Shown: positions 1 through 11,518, counted from the first letter of the stretch. The stretch is DNA of 64,000 nucleotides from Lachnospiraceae bacterium (GCA_017427685.1 JAFRSH010000004.1:1-64000); one strand, 5' to 3'. The notes: a model not told the origin generated them from the letters alone. Program-made: numbers and translations.

Positions 1-20
1 GTTGCCCAGTTGAAAACTCA

Positions 21-428
21 ATGTCTGAAAAATGGGTTTTCGAAAAAACCTGCTGTCCAAGAAGAGGGATTACTAATTGTCAATGTCCAAAAAACAGGGT
101 ATCTCTAAATCTTGATGTCTATTCTATGGGGTATATTTTAGAATGTATTGTCGGAGATGCGAAAACAGCTTATTTTGCCATCATGCGCTATTCTTATTCT
201 GAAAAGGAAGGCACATATGTTTCGCCTGAGGTTGAACTGATTGATAAGCTGAAGCAGAAACACATCTCTTCTATTGGGATATGCCTCGAAGGCAATATCT
301 CTATGTTGGGTGGTAATAAGATTTTTAACGATTTGAAAGCCGTCTGTCCGGATGGGAATATATATGGTGGTTTTTACAATGACGACAGCCCTGATGATAC
401 TGCGGCCGTGTACATTTTCGCCGCGTAA
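21..428 (+). CDS. Hypothetical protein, possibly incomplete at its 5' end
   Basis: I do not recognise this 135-residue protein. It begins with a Cys-rich stretch (pairs of Cys near residues 11-12, then a CxC) and continues as a soluble alpha/beta-looking domain ending in a hydrophobic YIFAA tail. The frame is open from the window edge to the ATG at 21 with no stop, and no good ribosome-binding site is visible, so the true start may lie outside the window. Base composition is clearly more AT-rich than in the following heat-shock genes, which hints at separate origin. It is followed by the hrcA promoter and is not part of that operon. Confidence 0.55.
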   Translation: MSEKWVFEKTCCPRRGITNCQCPKNRVSLNLDVYSMGYILECIVGDAKTAYFAIMRYSYSEKEGTYVSPEVELIDKLKQKHISSIGICLEGNISMLGGNKIFNDLKAVCPDGNIYGGFYNDDSPDDTAAVYIFAA

Positions 429-524
429 TGAGATGAGACGGAAATGTTGCGGACAGACGTTTTAACCGGCGGGCAAAGTAAGATGAAGTAAGTTGAAGTT
501 AGTAGAAGAAAAATTATTAGGGTG

Positions 525-553
525 TTGACATTTATGAAGGGTAGTGGTATCTT
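525..553 (+). promoter_or_regulatory. Sigma-A promoter of the hrcA operon
   Basis: A perfect -35 TTGACA (525-530) is followed after 17 bases by TATCTT (548-553). The predicted start of transcription near 560 falls just before the CIRCE operator, so HrcA bound there would block initiation. The rest of the 429-658 gap holds only the CIRCE element and the hrcA ribosome-binding site. Confidence 0.75.
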
Positions 554-564
554 GTTCATAGATG

Positions 565-591
565 TTAGCACTCTATTTGTTCGAGTGCTAA
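565..591 (+). promoter_or_regulatory. CIRCE operator (HrcA binding site)
   Basis: TTAGCACTC (565-573), a 9-base spacer and GAGTGCTAA (583-591) form a perfect match to the CIRCE inverted repeat bound by the heat-shock repressor HrcA. Its position right at the predicted transcription start of hrcA implies autoregulation and control of grpE, dnaK and dnaJ downstream. No second CIRCE was found before dnaK. Confidence 0.97.
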
Positions 592-658
592 CAACACGGA
601 GACGGCACAAGGAAATAGCAGGGATGTCCCGTATTATTCTGAGGGCAGGAGGATTCAC

Positions 659-1714
659 ATGGAGAGTGACAAGCTTGATTCGCGAAAGATGGCGATCCTG
701 AACGCTATCATCAGAAACTATCTCGAAACCGGTGAGCCCGTTGGTTCAAGGACTATCTCGAAGTTCACCGACCTTTCGCTCAGCTCCGCCACCATCCGAA
801 ACGAGATGGCCGACCTTGAAGAGCTCGGTTACCTCGTACAGCCCCACACTTCGGCGGGCCGAATCCCTTCGGACAAGGGCTACAGGCTCTACGTTGACAA
901 GATGATGGAAGAGAAGGTTGAGGAAGTCAACAACATGAAGGAAGTCCTCGACCAGAAGGCCGACAGGATCGAGAACCTCCTCAAGAAGGTTGCCAAGCTC
1001 CTCGCGGTGAACACGAACTACGCTTCCATGATCACCACCCCTAAGTACCGCAGTCGTAAGCTCAAGTTCATCCAGCTTACGAACGTGGACGACGAGCACC
1101 TGCTCGCGATCATCTTCCTTGAGGGCAACATTCCCAAGAACAAAGTGATCGATGCGGACCACCGCTACGAGGAATCGGTACTCCTCAAGCTCAACATCGT
1201 GCTTAATTCGCTCCTGCAGGATCTCGACCTTGAAGAGATCAACATGAGCATCATACAGAAGATCAAGGAGCAGGCCGGCGAGGACAGCGCTCTTATCGGA
1301 AGAGTTCTTGACGCGATCGGCGAGGCGATCCGTGAGGAAGACAACATCGAGGTATACACGAGCGGTGCCACGAACATCCTCAACTACCCCGAGCTTTCGG
1401 GTGATGACAGTGCGAAGAAGCTCCTCTACACGCTCGAGGACAAGCAGGAACTCGCAGAGCTCGTTGATGACAGGCTCCTCTCCGAGACCGGTGAGCACAC
1501 CGGATCAAAGGGCGACATTCAGGTCTACATCGGTAACGAAACACCGATCGACTCCATGAAGAACTGCTCGGTCGTTACCGCGACCTACGAGATCGAAGAC
1601 GGTGTCTACGGCAAGGTCGGAATCATCGGACCCAAGCGTATGGATTATGACAAGGTAGTCGGAACGCTCAAAACGCTTATGACCCAGCTCGACGAGATCT
1701 TCAAAAAGAAGTAA
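659..1714 (+). CDS. hrcA: Heat-inducible transcription repressor HrcA
   Basis: HrcA represses class I heat-shock genes by binding CIRCE; its folding depends on GroEL in characterised species. The 351-residue length is normal. The N-terminal winged helix (about residues 8-80) contains the family-typical RNYLETGEPVGSRTI segment and the helix-turn-helix SSATIRNEM, followed by the QPHTSAGRIPSDKGYR wing. The rest is the GAF-like and dimerisation region. The ATG is preceded by AGGAGG at good spacing. It is the first gene of hrcA-grpE-dnaK-dnaJ, directly behind a perfect CIRCE operator. Confidence 0.97.
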   Translation: MESDKLDSRKMAILNAIIRNYLETGEPVGSRTISKFTDLSLSSATIRNEMADLEELGYLVQPHTSAGRIPSDKGYRLYVDKMMEEKVEEVNNMKEVLDQKADRIENLLKKVAKLLAVNTNYASMITTPKYRSRKLKFIQLTNVDDEHLLAIIFLEGNIPKNKVIDADHRYEESVLLKLNIVLNSLLQDLDLEEINMSIIQKIKEQAGEDSALIGRVLDAIGEAIREEDNIEVYTSGATNILNYPELSGDDSAKKLLYTLEDKQELAELVDDRLLSETGEHTGSKGDIQVYIGNETPIDSMKNCSVVTATYEIEDGVYGKVGIIGPKRMDYDKVVGTLKTLMTQLDEIFKKK

Positions 1715-1795
1715 TGACGGCGATGCTTTTTGGCGGAACCGCATGAATATATGAAAAGAGTTTCGAAAGAAACCGAAGGAAAGGAATGAGACGTA

Positions 1796-2518
1796 ATGTC
1801 TGACAACATTAAGGAAAAGCTTTTAAAGGAATCGATTGATGCAGCCAAGGCTTCCGAGAACGGTGCGGAGTATGCAGACCGTGAGGACGAGGTTGCCGAG
1901 GACAGAGACGTATCTGCAGATACGGAGAATCCCGGCAAGGCCGAGGCGCATGATGAGATAGATAAGAGTCCCGAAGAAGAGACAGCCAAGGATTCTCCCG
2001 AAGGAGAAGCTACTGAAGAAGCGGATGATAAGAGCGCTTCAAAGACCAAGAAAGGTCTCTTCGGCAAGAAGGACAAGAAAGACAAGAAGGACGAGCAGAT
2101 CAAGGATCTCAACGACCGCCTGCTCCGAAATCTTGCGGAGTTTGACAACTTCAGAAAGCGCACCGAGCGAGAGAAAGCTCAGATGTTTGAGATCGGTGCG
2201 AAGTCGATCATCGAGAAGATCCTTCCCACGATCGACAACTTCGAGAGAGCGATTGCATCCGTGCCCGAGGATCTTAAGGGCAACGCGTACTGCGACGGCG
2301 TAGAGAAGATCTACAAGCAGCTCATGACGAATCTCGAAGATGCGGGAGTCAAACCTATTGAAGCCCTTGGGGCGAAATTCGATCCCAACCTTCACAATGC
2401 GGTCATGCATGAGGAAAACGAAGAATTCGGCGAGGACACGGTCAGCGCCGAGCTTCAGAAGGGCTACACCTACCACGACAGCGTCATCAGACACAGCATG
2501 GTAAAGGTGGCCAACTAG
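1796..2518 (+). CDS. grpE: Nucleotide exchange factor GrpE
   Basis: GrpE releases ADP from DnaK. The conserved dimeric domain occupies about residues 100-240, with the RLLRNLAEFDNFRKRTEREK coiled-coil segment and the C-terminal beta domain (EEFGEDTVSAELQKGY). The protein is long for the family (240 residues) because of a low-complexity acidic N-terminal 90 residues rich in Glu, Asp and Lys, ending in a KKDKKDKKD stretch; such extensions are common and variable. It lies 81 bases after hrcA, 134 before dnaK, and ends with TAG, evidence that amber is an ordinary stop codon here. Confidence 0.97.
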   Translation: MSDNIKEKLLKESIDAAKASENGAEYADREDEVAEDRDVSADTENPGKAEAHDEIDKSPEEETAKDSPEGEATEEADDKSASKTKKGLFGKKDKKDKKDEQIKDLNDRLLRNLAEFDNFRKRTEREKAQMFEIGAKSIIEKILPTIDNFERAIASVPEDLKGNAYCDGVEKIYKQLMTNLEDAGVKPIEALGAKFDPNLHNAVMHEENEEFGEDTVSAELQKGYTYHDSVIRHSMVKVAN

Positions 2519-2577
2519 TACTCGACCACATAAGCGTTAAAGACGGGATCCGGCATAAAGGATCGTTATTAATCGGG

Positions 2578-4545
<1,968 letters not shown>

Positions 4546-4577
4546 AATACTGCAAGCAGTATCAGGAGTACCATCAA

Positions 4578-5711
4578 ATGGCAGATAAAAGAGATTATTA
4601 CGAAGTCCTCGGGGTCGCAAAAACTGCGACCCCTGAGGAGATTAAAAAGGCATATCGTGTTCTCGGAAAGAAGTACCATCCGGACGTTAATCCCGGGAAC
4701 AAAGAAGCAGAAGAGAAATTCAAGGAAGTCGGCGAGGCCTACGCGGTTCTTTCCGATCCTGACAAGCGCAGACAGTACGACCAGTTCGGACATGCGGCGT
4801 TTGAGCAGGGCGGAGCGGGAGCCGGCGGTTTCGGCGGTTTCGGTGGTTTTGGAGACATTGATTTCACCGACATGTTCGGTGACCTCTTCGGAGGGATCTT
4901 CGGAGGCGGTTCGAGACGCTCGAGTGGCGGTCCTTCGAGAGGAGCCAATCTTCATGCTTCCATAAGGATCACCTTTGACGAAGCGATGAAGGGTTGCGAC
5001 AAGGAGATCGAGCTCACCCTTAAGGACGAGTGCCCCACCTGTAAGGGCTCGGGCGCAAAGCCCGGCACAACGCCTCTTACATGTCCCAAGTGTAACGGTA
5101 AAGGACAGGTTGTCTTCACACAGAACTCACTCTTCGGTATCACCAGGAGCGTACAGGTTTGTCCCGATTGTCGCGGAACCGGCAAGCTCATAAAGGACAA
5201 GTGCCCCGATTGCGGAGGCACGGGCTACAAGAGCAACAAGAAGAAGCTTCAGGTTTCGATCCCCGCAGGTATCGACGACGGCCAGAGCATCCGTCTTTCG
5301 GGCAAAGGCGAGCCCGGTATCGCGGGCGGTCCGAGAGGCGATCTGCTTGTTGAGATCAGAGTTGCCGATCATCCCATCTTCCAGAGAGACGGACTCAACA
5401 TCTACTCCGTTGCACCCATGAGTTTCGCTACGGCGACTCTCGGCGGAGACGTGAGGATCTCGACCATAGACGGCGACGTTATCTACGAGGTTAAGCCCGG
5501 AACACAGACAGACACCCGTATCAGACTTCGCGGCAAGGGTGTTCCTTCGATCAGAAACAAGAACGATCGCGGAGACCAGTACGTAACGCTTGTTGTTGAA
5601 GTTCCTACCAAGCTCACGAACGAGCAGAAGGATCTCTTAAAGAAGTTCGATGACGCCATGAAGGGCAAGACTCCGGACGATACAACCAAGAAAAAGAAGC
5701 GTCTCTTCTGA
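4578..5711 (+). CDS. dnaJ: Chaperone DnaJ (Hsp40)
   Basis: DnaJ delivers clients to DnaK and stimulates its ATPase. All domains of a type I DnaJ are present in 377 residues: J domain (residues 5-70) with the HPD motif in [10 protein letters not shown]; a Gly/Phe-rich linker (about 75-115); four CxxCxGxG zinc repeats ([32 protein letters not shown]) at about 150-215; and C-terminal substrate-binding domains ending in a Lys-rich tail. It is the last heat-shock gene of the operon; a lipoprotein gene follows after 64 bases without an obvious terminator. Confidence 0.99.
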   Translation: MADKRDYYEVLGVAKTATPEEIKKAYRVLGKKYHPDVNPGNKEAEEKFKEVGEAYAVLSDPDKRRQYDQFGHAAFEQGGAGAGGFGGFGGFGDIDFTDMFGDLFGGIFGGGSRRSSGGPSRGANLHASIRITFDEAMKGCDKEIELTLKDECPTCKGSGAKPGTTPLTCPKCNGKGQVVFTQNSLFGITRSVQVCPDCRGTGKLIKDKCPDCGGTGYKSNKKKLQVSIPAGIDDGQSIRLSGKGEPGIAGGPRGDLLVEIRVADHPIFQRDGLNIYSVAPMSFATATLGGDVRISTIDGDVIYEVKPGTQTDTRIRLRGKGVPSIRNKNDRGDQYVTLVVEVPTKLTNEQKDLLKKFDDAMKGKTPDDTTKKKKRLF

Positions 5712-5775
5712 GTCGCGCGCAGGAACCCTTTTAGGGGTATGACAGAGAACTAAGAAACAAAGGAATCAATCAGTA

Positions 5776-7119
5776 ATGACACAGAAAGCAAAGAGCAGCA
5801 TCTTTATCGTAATCATCTCGGCGGTACTCCTTGCCATCATAGGATGTTCGGCTGAAAAGGAACATAGGGAGGAGACGATCGTGGAGCACATCTCGGAGGC
5901 TCCTGTTGAAGTTGAGAAGATCGAACCGACTCCTTCTCCCACCCCTGAGGTCGTTATCGATATGGAAGAGGGATCTTACGCGATAAGCGAGATGCCGCTT
6001 TTTGCGATTGAAGGAACTGATTATATCCCCTTAGCCCTGAGAACGGAGCTTGTTGAGTCGGAGACCGTTCAGGAGAGTGATCCACAGCTCGAATCGGAAG
6101 ATGGTGAAAGCGAAGAAAGCGAGGATGGCGAAGAGAGCATACCTCAAAAGGTTTACAACACATATAGGGTGATCTTAAAGAGCGGTCTTAAATACCCCGA
6201 CGGAACACCTGTTACTGCCGATGATGTTCTTTTCAATATCAAGGCACATGCTGCGGAAAGCTATAAAGGAGATTACGCTCTCGCAGGGCTCGATATTCCC
6301 GGTATGAGGGAGTACAGCACACAGATCCCGGATGGTGAACGTCAAAAGATCGAAGAGATCATCAGGGCCGGTGGCTTTGACCCGGAGGAAGAAAAGTATC
6401 CCGATATCGAAGGGATCGATCCAAAACTCCAGGATGATGTTTGGGCCTGCTATGATGAGGCCGGTCTTGTCTTCGCGCAGAATATCATCGATTATGTCAA
6501 TTCGCATTATGCCCTTAATGCCTATGTCAACGCTTTTATGTCGGGCTACCTGACATATGCGAAGGTTGAAGCGAGCGAGAGTCTTAAGACCGCTTTTGCA
6601 TTTATCGTTTGGGGCTACGGCAAGAAAAAGAATCCCTACAATTACCGCAAAAATACACTTACCACGGTTTCTGACAAGGTTTATGACTTGAACGAGGAAG
6701 AGATCGGAGCCATGGAGCTTTGGGAAGAGATCAAAGAGTATTATAAAGGCGATGTTTCCGCGGACGGTATCGATAATGACGCGGCACCCGGCACAAAGAC
6801 GATAGAAGAACTGATGTCTGAAGCCTATTTCGCAAAGCAGAGCTTCTCTGTTGATGAGATCGCGGGCATCCGCAAGGATACCATCCCCGCCTACGGACCC
6901 GACGCCACAAGAGAATGCATCTACCTGACGATCTCGAGCGAGGAAGATCTCGGCAGCTTTAACTTTTTCCTTACGGAACCGAAGGAATTTGAGCGTACCG
7001 GAGAGCTCAACGATCCCGAAGTGATTATCGAAGTTGAGGACGAAGAGTCGGAGGACGGCGAGTCCGAAGACGGAGAGGGCGGATCCGAGGACGGAGAGGC
7101 AGCCCGGGGGGAAGAATAA
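5776..7119 (+). CDS. Lipoprotein with a remnant family-5 solute-binding domain
   Basis: A hydrophobic signal peptide (about residues 9-22) ends in a lipobox (LAIIGC), so the protein is probably exported and lipid-anchored at Cys24. After a Pro/Glu/Thr-rich linker, residues about 130-165 resemble the start of an OppA/DppA-type (SBP_bac_5) domain: VILKSGLKYPDGTPVTADDV. The rest is shorter (447 residues) than a peptide-binding protein (usually over 500) and I cannot trace the second lobe. Two acidic Glu-Ser-Asp-Gly repeat tracts occur, near residue 105 and at the C-terminus. Its TAA overlaps the prmA start (TAATG), suggesting translational coupling. No ABC permease lies nearby. The exact role is unknown. 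Confidence 0.7.
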   Translation: MTQKAKSSIFIVIISAVLLAIIGCSAEKEHREETIVEHISEAPVEVEKIEPTPSPTPEVVIDMEEGSYAISEMPLFAIEGTDYIPLALRTELVESETVQESDPQLESEDGESEESEDGEESIPQKVYNTYRVILKSGLKYPDGTPVTADDVLFNIKAHAAESYKGDYALAGLDIPGMREYSTQIPDGERQKIEEIIRAGGFDPEEEKYPDIEGIDPKLQDDVWACYDEAGLVFAQNIIDYVNSHYALNAYVNAFMSGYLTYAKVEASESLKTAFAFIVWGYGKKKNPYNYRKNTLTTVSDKVYDLNEEEIGAMELWEEIKEYYKGDVSADGIDNDAAPGTKTIEELMSEAYFAKQSFSVDEIAGIRKDTIPAYGPDATRECIYLTISSEEDLGSFNFFLTEPKEFERTGELNDPEVIIEVEDEESEDGESEDGEGGSEDGEAARGEE

Positions 7120-8126
7120 TGAAGTGGACCAAACTGACCCTCAACACTACCACGCAGGCGCTTGATTATCTCGGCGCGATCGCGATGGATCTGGGACTTG
7201 AGGGCTTTGAGATAGAAGACAACGTTCCGCTTTCTGAGGAAGACAGGAAGAAGATGTTCATAGACATTCTCCCTCAGCTTCCCGAGGATGACGGAAGTGC
7301 GCGAGTGAGCTTTTATGTTTCCGAGGATACCGACACACAGAAGCTTCTCGAGGACATCAAGCGTGAGACCATGGACTACGCGGAGTTCTGTGACTTCGGA
7401 GCCATGACCTACGCGGTCGACACCACTGACGACAAAGACTACATTAACAACTGGAAGCAGTACTTCAAGTCCTTCAGGGTAGGTGACAGACTGGTCATCA
7501 AGCCCACATGGGAGGAAGCGGCACCTGACACCAAGGAAGGTGACGTCGTGATCGAGATCGACCCCGGAACAGCGTTCGGAACAGGGTCGCACGAGACCAC
7601 CAAGCTCTGTCTGCTTGCCATGAACAAGTACCTGAAGGAAGGAGAGACCTTCCTCGATATCGGATGCGGAAGCGGCATCCTCTCTATAGCTTCGATTCTC
7701 TTCGGAGCGAGAGACGCTGTCGGGATCGATGTAGATGACAACGCTACGAGGATCTCGGTAGAGAACGCCACAGTCAACAGGATCAAAGCTTCGTATTCAC
7801 CCGGCCTTGACGGTCTTGATCTGACCGACAGAGCGAAGGGAAACATCCTTTTCGCAACAGGTAATCTGCTTGAGTCGGCCGAACTTCCGACAGCCCTTCA
7901 AGGACAGACATTCGATTTTACCGCGGCCAACATACTGGCCGACATAATCATACCCCTCGTGCCGTACGCGAGAAAGCTCACCAAAAAGGGCGGCATCTTT
8001 ACCTGCTCGGGAATCCTTACCACCAAGGAAGAGTCGGTTGTAAAGGCACTCTTAGGAGGCGGCTTCGAGGTCATCGAAACCGAAAGAATGGGAGAATGGT
8101 CGGGTATCACGGCCCGTGCAGTATAA
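7119..8126 (+). CDS. prmA: Ribosomal protein L11 methyltransferase PrmA
   Basis: PrmA methylates ribosomal protein L11 using S-adenosylmethionine. The C-terminal Rossmann fold shows the family signature DPGTAFGTGSHETTKLCL and the SAM-binding FLDIGCGSGILSIA (about residues 148-190), then an NxxA/L catalytic-region motif (AANILADI). The N-terminal substrate domain is Glu/Asp-rich. The length, 335 residues, is slightly above the bacterial norm of about 300-315. The ATG overlaps the upstream stop. rsmE follows after 16 bases, the usual dnaJ-prmA-rsmE order in Firmicutes. Confidence 0.95.
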   Translation: MKWTKLTLNTTTQALDYLGAIAMDLGLEGFEIEDNVPLSEEDRKKMFIDILPQLPEDDGSARVSFYVSEDTDTQKLLEDIKRETMDYAEFCDFGAMTYAVDTTDDKDYINNWKQYFKSFRVGDRLVIKPTWEEAAPDTKEGDVVIEIDPGTAFGTGSHETTKLCLLAMNKYLKEGETFLDIGCGSGILSIASILFGARDAVGIDVDDNATRISVENATVNRIKASYSPGLDGLDLTDRAKGNILFATGNLLESAELPTALQGQTFDFTAANILADIIIPLVPYARKLTKKGGIFTCSGILTTKEESVVKALLGGGFEVIETERMGEWSGITARAV

Positions 8127-8142
8127 GCGTTAAAGAGGAACC

Positions 8143-8892
8143 ATGCAGCATTTTTACATCGACCGTGAGATCGTTCCGGGAGAGCAGATCGAGCTCTCGG
8201 GGGAGGATCATAATCACATCAAAAACGTCCTGCGCATGAAGCGCGGGGAAAAGGTCGTCATCAACGACACCAAGAAGATCTCGCATATCTGCGCCCTTGC
8301 CGGTTTCGGTGAGGGCTGTTCCTATTTTTCCGTGGAGGAATCTTCGCCGTGCGAAACCGAGCTGGAGGCGGAGATCATCCTCTATCAGGGAGTTCCCAAG
8401 AAGGACAAGATGGATCTGATCATCGAGAAAGCGGTCGAGCTCGGAGTCACGAGAGTCGTGCCTGTCATGACGAAGCGCGTGATAGTTAAGATCGAGGATG
8501 ATAAGAAAGAGGCCAAGAAGCTTGAACGATGGAACTCGATAGCGAAGAGCGCCGCGATGCAGTCGGGGCGCGGGATCATCCCGAGAGTTGACCGCGTGAT
8601 GAGCTTTAAGGAGGCACTTCGCGAGGCATCGGCACTCGACAGAGCGCTCATCCCCTACGAGGAGAGCGAGACGCTCGGAGTCTCTATGAAGAGCTCTCGT
8701 GAAGCGATTGACGGACTTAAGGGAATGAGGAGCATCGGGATCTTCATCGGACCCGAAGGCGGTTTCGAAGCATACGAGGTCGAAGAGGCCATAAAGGCCG
8801 GGGCAGTGCCCATAAGTCTCGGAAAGAGGATCTTAAGGACGGAGACTGCGGGGCTGGCGACACTTTCTGTTATAATGTTCAGTATACAGTGA
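8143..8892 (+). CDS. rsmE: 16S rRNA m3U1498 methyltransferase RsmE
   Basis: RsmE is a SPOUT-class methyltransferase that makes N3-methyluridine at position 1498 of 16S rRNA. The 249 residues show the N-terminal PUA-like part (HNHIKNVLRMKRGEKV), and the C-terminal knot with IGPEGGFEAYEVEEA and SLGKRILRTETAGL that bind SAM. The ATG is preceded by AAGAGGAA. It follows prmA closely and precedes the cysteine desulfurase by about 80 bases, so the three probably share a transcript. Confidence 0.95.
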   Translation: MQHFYIDREIVPGEQIELSGEDHNHIKNVLRMKRGEKVVINDTKKISHICALAGFGEGCSYFSVEESSPCETELEAEIILYQGVPKKDKMDLIIEKAVELGVTRVVPVMTKRVIVKIEDDKKEAKKLERWNSIAKSAAMQSGRGIIPRVDRVMSFKEALREASALDRALIPYEESETLGVSMKSSREAIDGLKGMRSIGIFIGPEGGFEAYEVEEAIKAGAVPISLGKRILRTETAGLATLSVIMFSIQ

Positions 8893-8974
8893 AGAAGTAG
8901 CGGTAAACCGACCCGGCATACAGATGAATGGTCGGGATGCGGGTATACCTCGCATCTGAAGAGGAGAGACGTTG

Positions 8975-10177
8975 ATGGTAGGAATCGATAAAGAGATTTA
9001 TCTTGATAACGCCGCGACTACGAGAGTCTGCGACGCAGCCGCACAGGCGGTTCAGAGGGCCATGCAGACGGACTGGGGCAACCCTTCCTCGAAGCATGAC
9101 AGAGGACTCGATGCGGAGAAGCTGATCAAGAACGCGGCCGTGACGATCGCGGATACGCTGGATGTAAAGCCGTCCGAGATCGTTTTCACCTCGGGAGGTA
9201 CGGAGTCGAACAATATGGCTCTCATCGGAGCAGCACTTGCAGCCAAGAGAAGGGGCGATCACGTGATCGCTTCGGGCTACGAGCATGCGTCGGTTTACAA
9301 TCCCCTCATCTCTCTCAAGGATTTCGGGTTTGAGGTGGAATTCGCACCGGTCGATGAACTCGGTCACATCAAGATCGATGAGCTTGTTGCCATGATCAGA
9401 CCGACCACGGTGCTCGTCTCCGTGATGTACGTCAACAACGAGGTAGGCTCCGTGAACGATATCGCCGCTATAGCTCAGGCGGTACACGGCGCGAACAAGG
9501 ATATCGTGTTCCACTGCGACGCCGTTCAGGCGTACGGCAAGTACATCATTAAACCGGCTTCGCTCGGCATCGATCTTATGAGCGCGAGCGGCCACAAGAT
9601 CACAGCTCCCAAGGGAAGCGGATTCCTCTACATCAAAGAGGGGATCAAGGTCAGACCGCTCATTTGGGGCGGCGGACAGCAGAAGGACAGGCGCTCCGGA
9701 ACAGAGAATGTCCCCGCGATCGCAGGACTTGCGGCAGCGGCGGAGATGTATTATAAAGAAAGACGTGAAGCTACCGAGCGGCTCTACGAACTCAAGACCA
9801 TGTTCGTTAACGCACTGACGACCATTGGAGGTGCGCACGTCAATGCAGTTAAGCCCGAGGCCGACGGCTCATTTACCGAAGAAGAGGTCAGAAAGACGGC
9901 ACCTCACATAGTGAGCGCAGGCTTTGAAGGCGTGAGGGCGGAAGTTCTCCTCCATGCGCTCGAGCAGTCGGGGATCTACGTTTCGTCGGGCTCCGCATGT
10001 TCAAGCAATCATCCCGGTATCAGTGGAACTCTTAAGGCTATCGGAGTTAAGAAGGAACTGCTCGATTCGACGCTGCGCTTCAGCTTCTCCTTCGCGACAA
10101 CCCGCGAAGAACTTGAGAAAACGATCGAAGCGCTCAGGGAACTGGTTCCGGTTTACGCAAGGTTCTCGAGAATATAA
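8975..10177 (+). CDS. Cysteine desulfurase (NifS/IscS family), probable ThiI partner
   Basis: This PLP enzyme removes sulfur from cysteine as an enzyme-bound persulfide. Visible are the N-terminal YLDNAATT, the PLP-lysine segment SASGHKITAPKGSG, and the catalytic-cysteine loop SSGSACSSNHPG. A TTG precedes the ATG at 8975; the ATG is chosen because GAGGAG lies eight bases before it. thiI follows after 63 bases, the arrangement of the dedicated NifZ-ThiI pair of Bacillus subtilis, so its main role is probably sulfur supply for 4-thiouridine in tRNA. It could also serve other sulfur acceptors such as MnmA, encoded at 41 kb. Confidence 0.93.
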   Translation: MVGIDKEIYLDNAATTRVCDAAAQAVQRAMQTDWGNPSSKHDRGLDAEKLIKNAAVTIADTLDVKPSEIVFTSGGTESNNMALIGAALAAKRRGDHVIASGYEHASVYNPLISLKDFGFEVEFAPVDELGHIKIDELVAMIRPTTVLVSVMYVNNEVGSVNDIAAIAQAVHGANKDIVFHCDAVQAYGKYIIKPASLGIDLMSASGHKITAPKGSGFLYIKEGIKVRPLIWGGGQQKDRRSGTENVPAIAGLAAAAEMYYKERREATERLYELKTMFVNALTTIGGAHVNAVKPEADGSFTEEEVRKTAPHIVSAGFEGVRAEVLLHALEQSGIYVSSGSACSSNHPGISGTLKAIGVKKELLDSTLRFSFSFATTREELEKTIEALRELVPVYARFSRI

Positions 10178-10240
10178 CCAAGGGCAGGATATTTAGTTCG
10201 ACGGTCATAGAAGACAAAAATCATCAGGAAGGAAAGAGGC

Positions 10241-11479
10241 ATGACATACAGTGCATTTTTGATAAAATACTCGGAGATCGGGATCAAAGGCAAGAACAGG
10301 TACGTCTTTGAGGAGGCGCTCTGTGCAAGGATCAACGAGAATCTCTCGCGTGTAGCCGAGGGCTTCAAAGTCGAGAGAGAGCAGGGCAGGATCTTCCTGT
10401 CGTGCCCTGAGGAGTACGACTACGACAGAACGGTCAGAGAGCTCAAGAAGATCTTCGGTGTCTGGGCGATCTGTCCCGTCAAGGTGATCCCCGACAACGA
10501 TTTCGAGAACATCAAAAATAACGTGGGTGATTACGTTGCAGAGGTCTACGGCGGGCAGGAGATCACCTTTAAGGTCGAGGCACGCCGCGCCGACAAGCGT
10601 TACCCCATCGAGTCCCCTCAGATCTGCTCCGACATGGGCGACTATCTCCTGAGGAGATTCCCGAACCTCAAGGTGGATGTCCGCGAGCCTCAGGTGAGGA
10701 TCCATGTGGAGATCCGTAATAACGCTTATGTCTTCTCGGAGATAATTCCCGGCCCCGGCGGAATGCCCGTGGGTGCCAACGGAAGGGCGATGCTCCTTCT
10801 TTCGGGCGGTATCGACAGCCCCGTTGCGGGTTACATGATAGCAAAGCGCGGTGTCACTGTGGACGCCGTTTACTTCCATGCTCCGCCTTATACGAGCGAG
10901 AGAGCGCTTCAGAAGGTCATCGACCTCGCTCAGATCATCAGTGCCTACACAGGCCCCATCAGGCTCCATGTCGTAAACTTCACGGACATTCAGCTCGATA
11001 TCATCGAGAAGTGCCCCAGAGACGAGCTCACCATCATCATGAGACGATACATGATGAGACTTGCCGAGTACTTCGCACGCGAGTGCGGTTCACTCGGACT
11101 TGTCACCGGCGAGAGCATCGGTCAGGTTGCGAGCCAGACCATGCAGAGCCTTGCGGTTACGAACGCAGTGTGCGAGATGCCCGTCTACAGACCGCTCATC
11201 GCTTTCGACAAGCAGGATATCATCGATATTTCGGAGAAGATCGGTACCTACGAGACATCGATCGAGCCTTACGAGGATTGCTGCACGATCTTTGTCGCAA
11301 AGCATCCCGTTACAAAGCCTCTGCTCCATGTCATTGAGAAGTCGGAGAAGAAGCTCGTGGGATCCGTAGAAGAGCTCGTCGAGAAGGCAAAGAAGAGCGT
11401 GAGGATCATAAACGTTACCAGCAGCAGGATCTACGACAAGGGAACTCCCTACATGGATAAGGAAGAAGAGCAGAAATAA
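10241..11479 (+). CDS. thiI: tRNA 4-thiouridine synthase ThiI
   Basis: ThiI adenylates uridine-8 of tRNA and inserts sulfur. Domains in order: an N-terminal ferredoxin-like domain (IKYSEIGIKGKNRYVFEE), a THUMP RNA-binding domain (about residues 60-165), and a PP-loop ATPase (LLLSGGIDSPVAGYM, near residue 185). The C-terminal rhodanese domain of the E. coli enzyme is absent, as in Bacillus ThiI, so sulfur must come straight from a desulfurase; the gene just upstream is the obvious donor. The length of 412 residues fits rhodanese-free ThiI. Confidence 0.96.
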   Translation: MTYSAFLIKYSEIGIKGKNRYVFEEALCARINENLSRVAEGFKVEREQGRIFLSCPEEYDYDRTVRELKKIFGVWAICPVKVIPDNDFENIKNNVGDYVAEVYGGQEITFKVEARRADKRYPIESPQICSDMGDYLLRRFPNLKVDVREPQVRIHVEIRNNAYVFSEIIPGPGGMPVGANGRAMLLLSGGIDSPVAGYMIAKRGVTVDAVYFHAPPYTSERALQKVIDLAQIISAYTGPIRLHVVNFTDIQLDIIEKCPRDELTIIMRRYMMRLAEYFARECGSLGLVTGESIGQVASQTMQSLAVTNAVCEMPVYRPLIAFDKQDIIDISEKIGTYETSIEPYEDCCTIFVAKHPVTKPLLHVIEKSEKKLVGSVEELVEKAKKSVRIINVTSSRIYDKGTPYMDKEEEQK

Positions 11480-11483
11480 AAGA

Positions 11484-11518
11484 GCAAAAAAAGAGCAGTG
11501 CGCCGAAGCGTACTGCTC
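11484..11518 (-). terminator. Rho-independent terminator of the HPr-like gene
   Basis: Read on the - strand, an 11-pair stem (GAGCAGTACGC... with its complement, including a G-U pair) closed by a 4-base loop is followed by seven T's. It terminates the leftward HPr-like gene and separates it from convergent thiI. The same stem lies just behind the thiI stop and may also slow rightward transcription. Confidence 0.8.

Noticed and set aside
374..658. Leftward open frame over the hrcA promoter
   Set aside because: It covers the CIRCE operator and promoter, has no ribosome-binding site and no family features.
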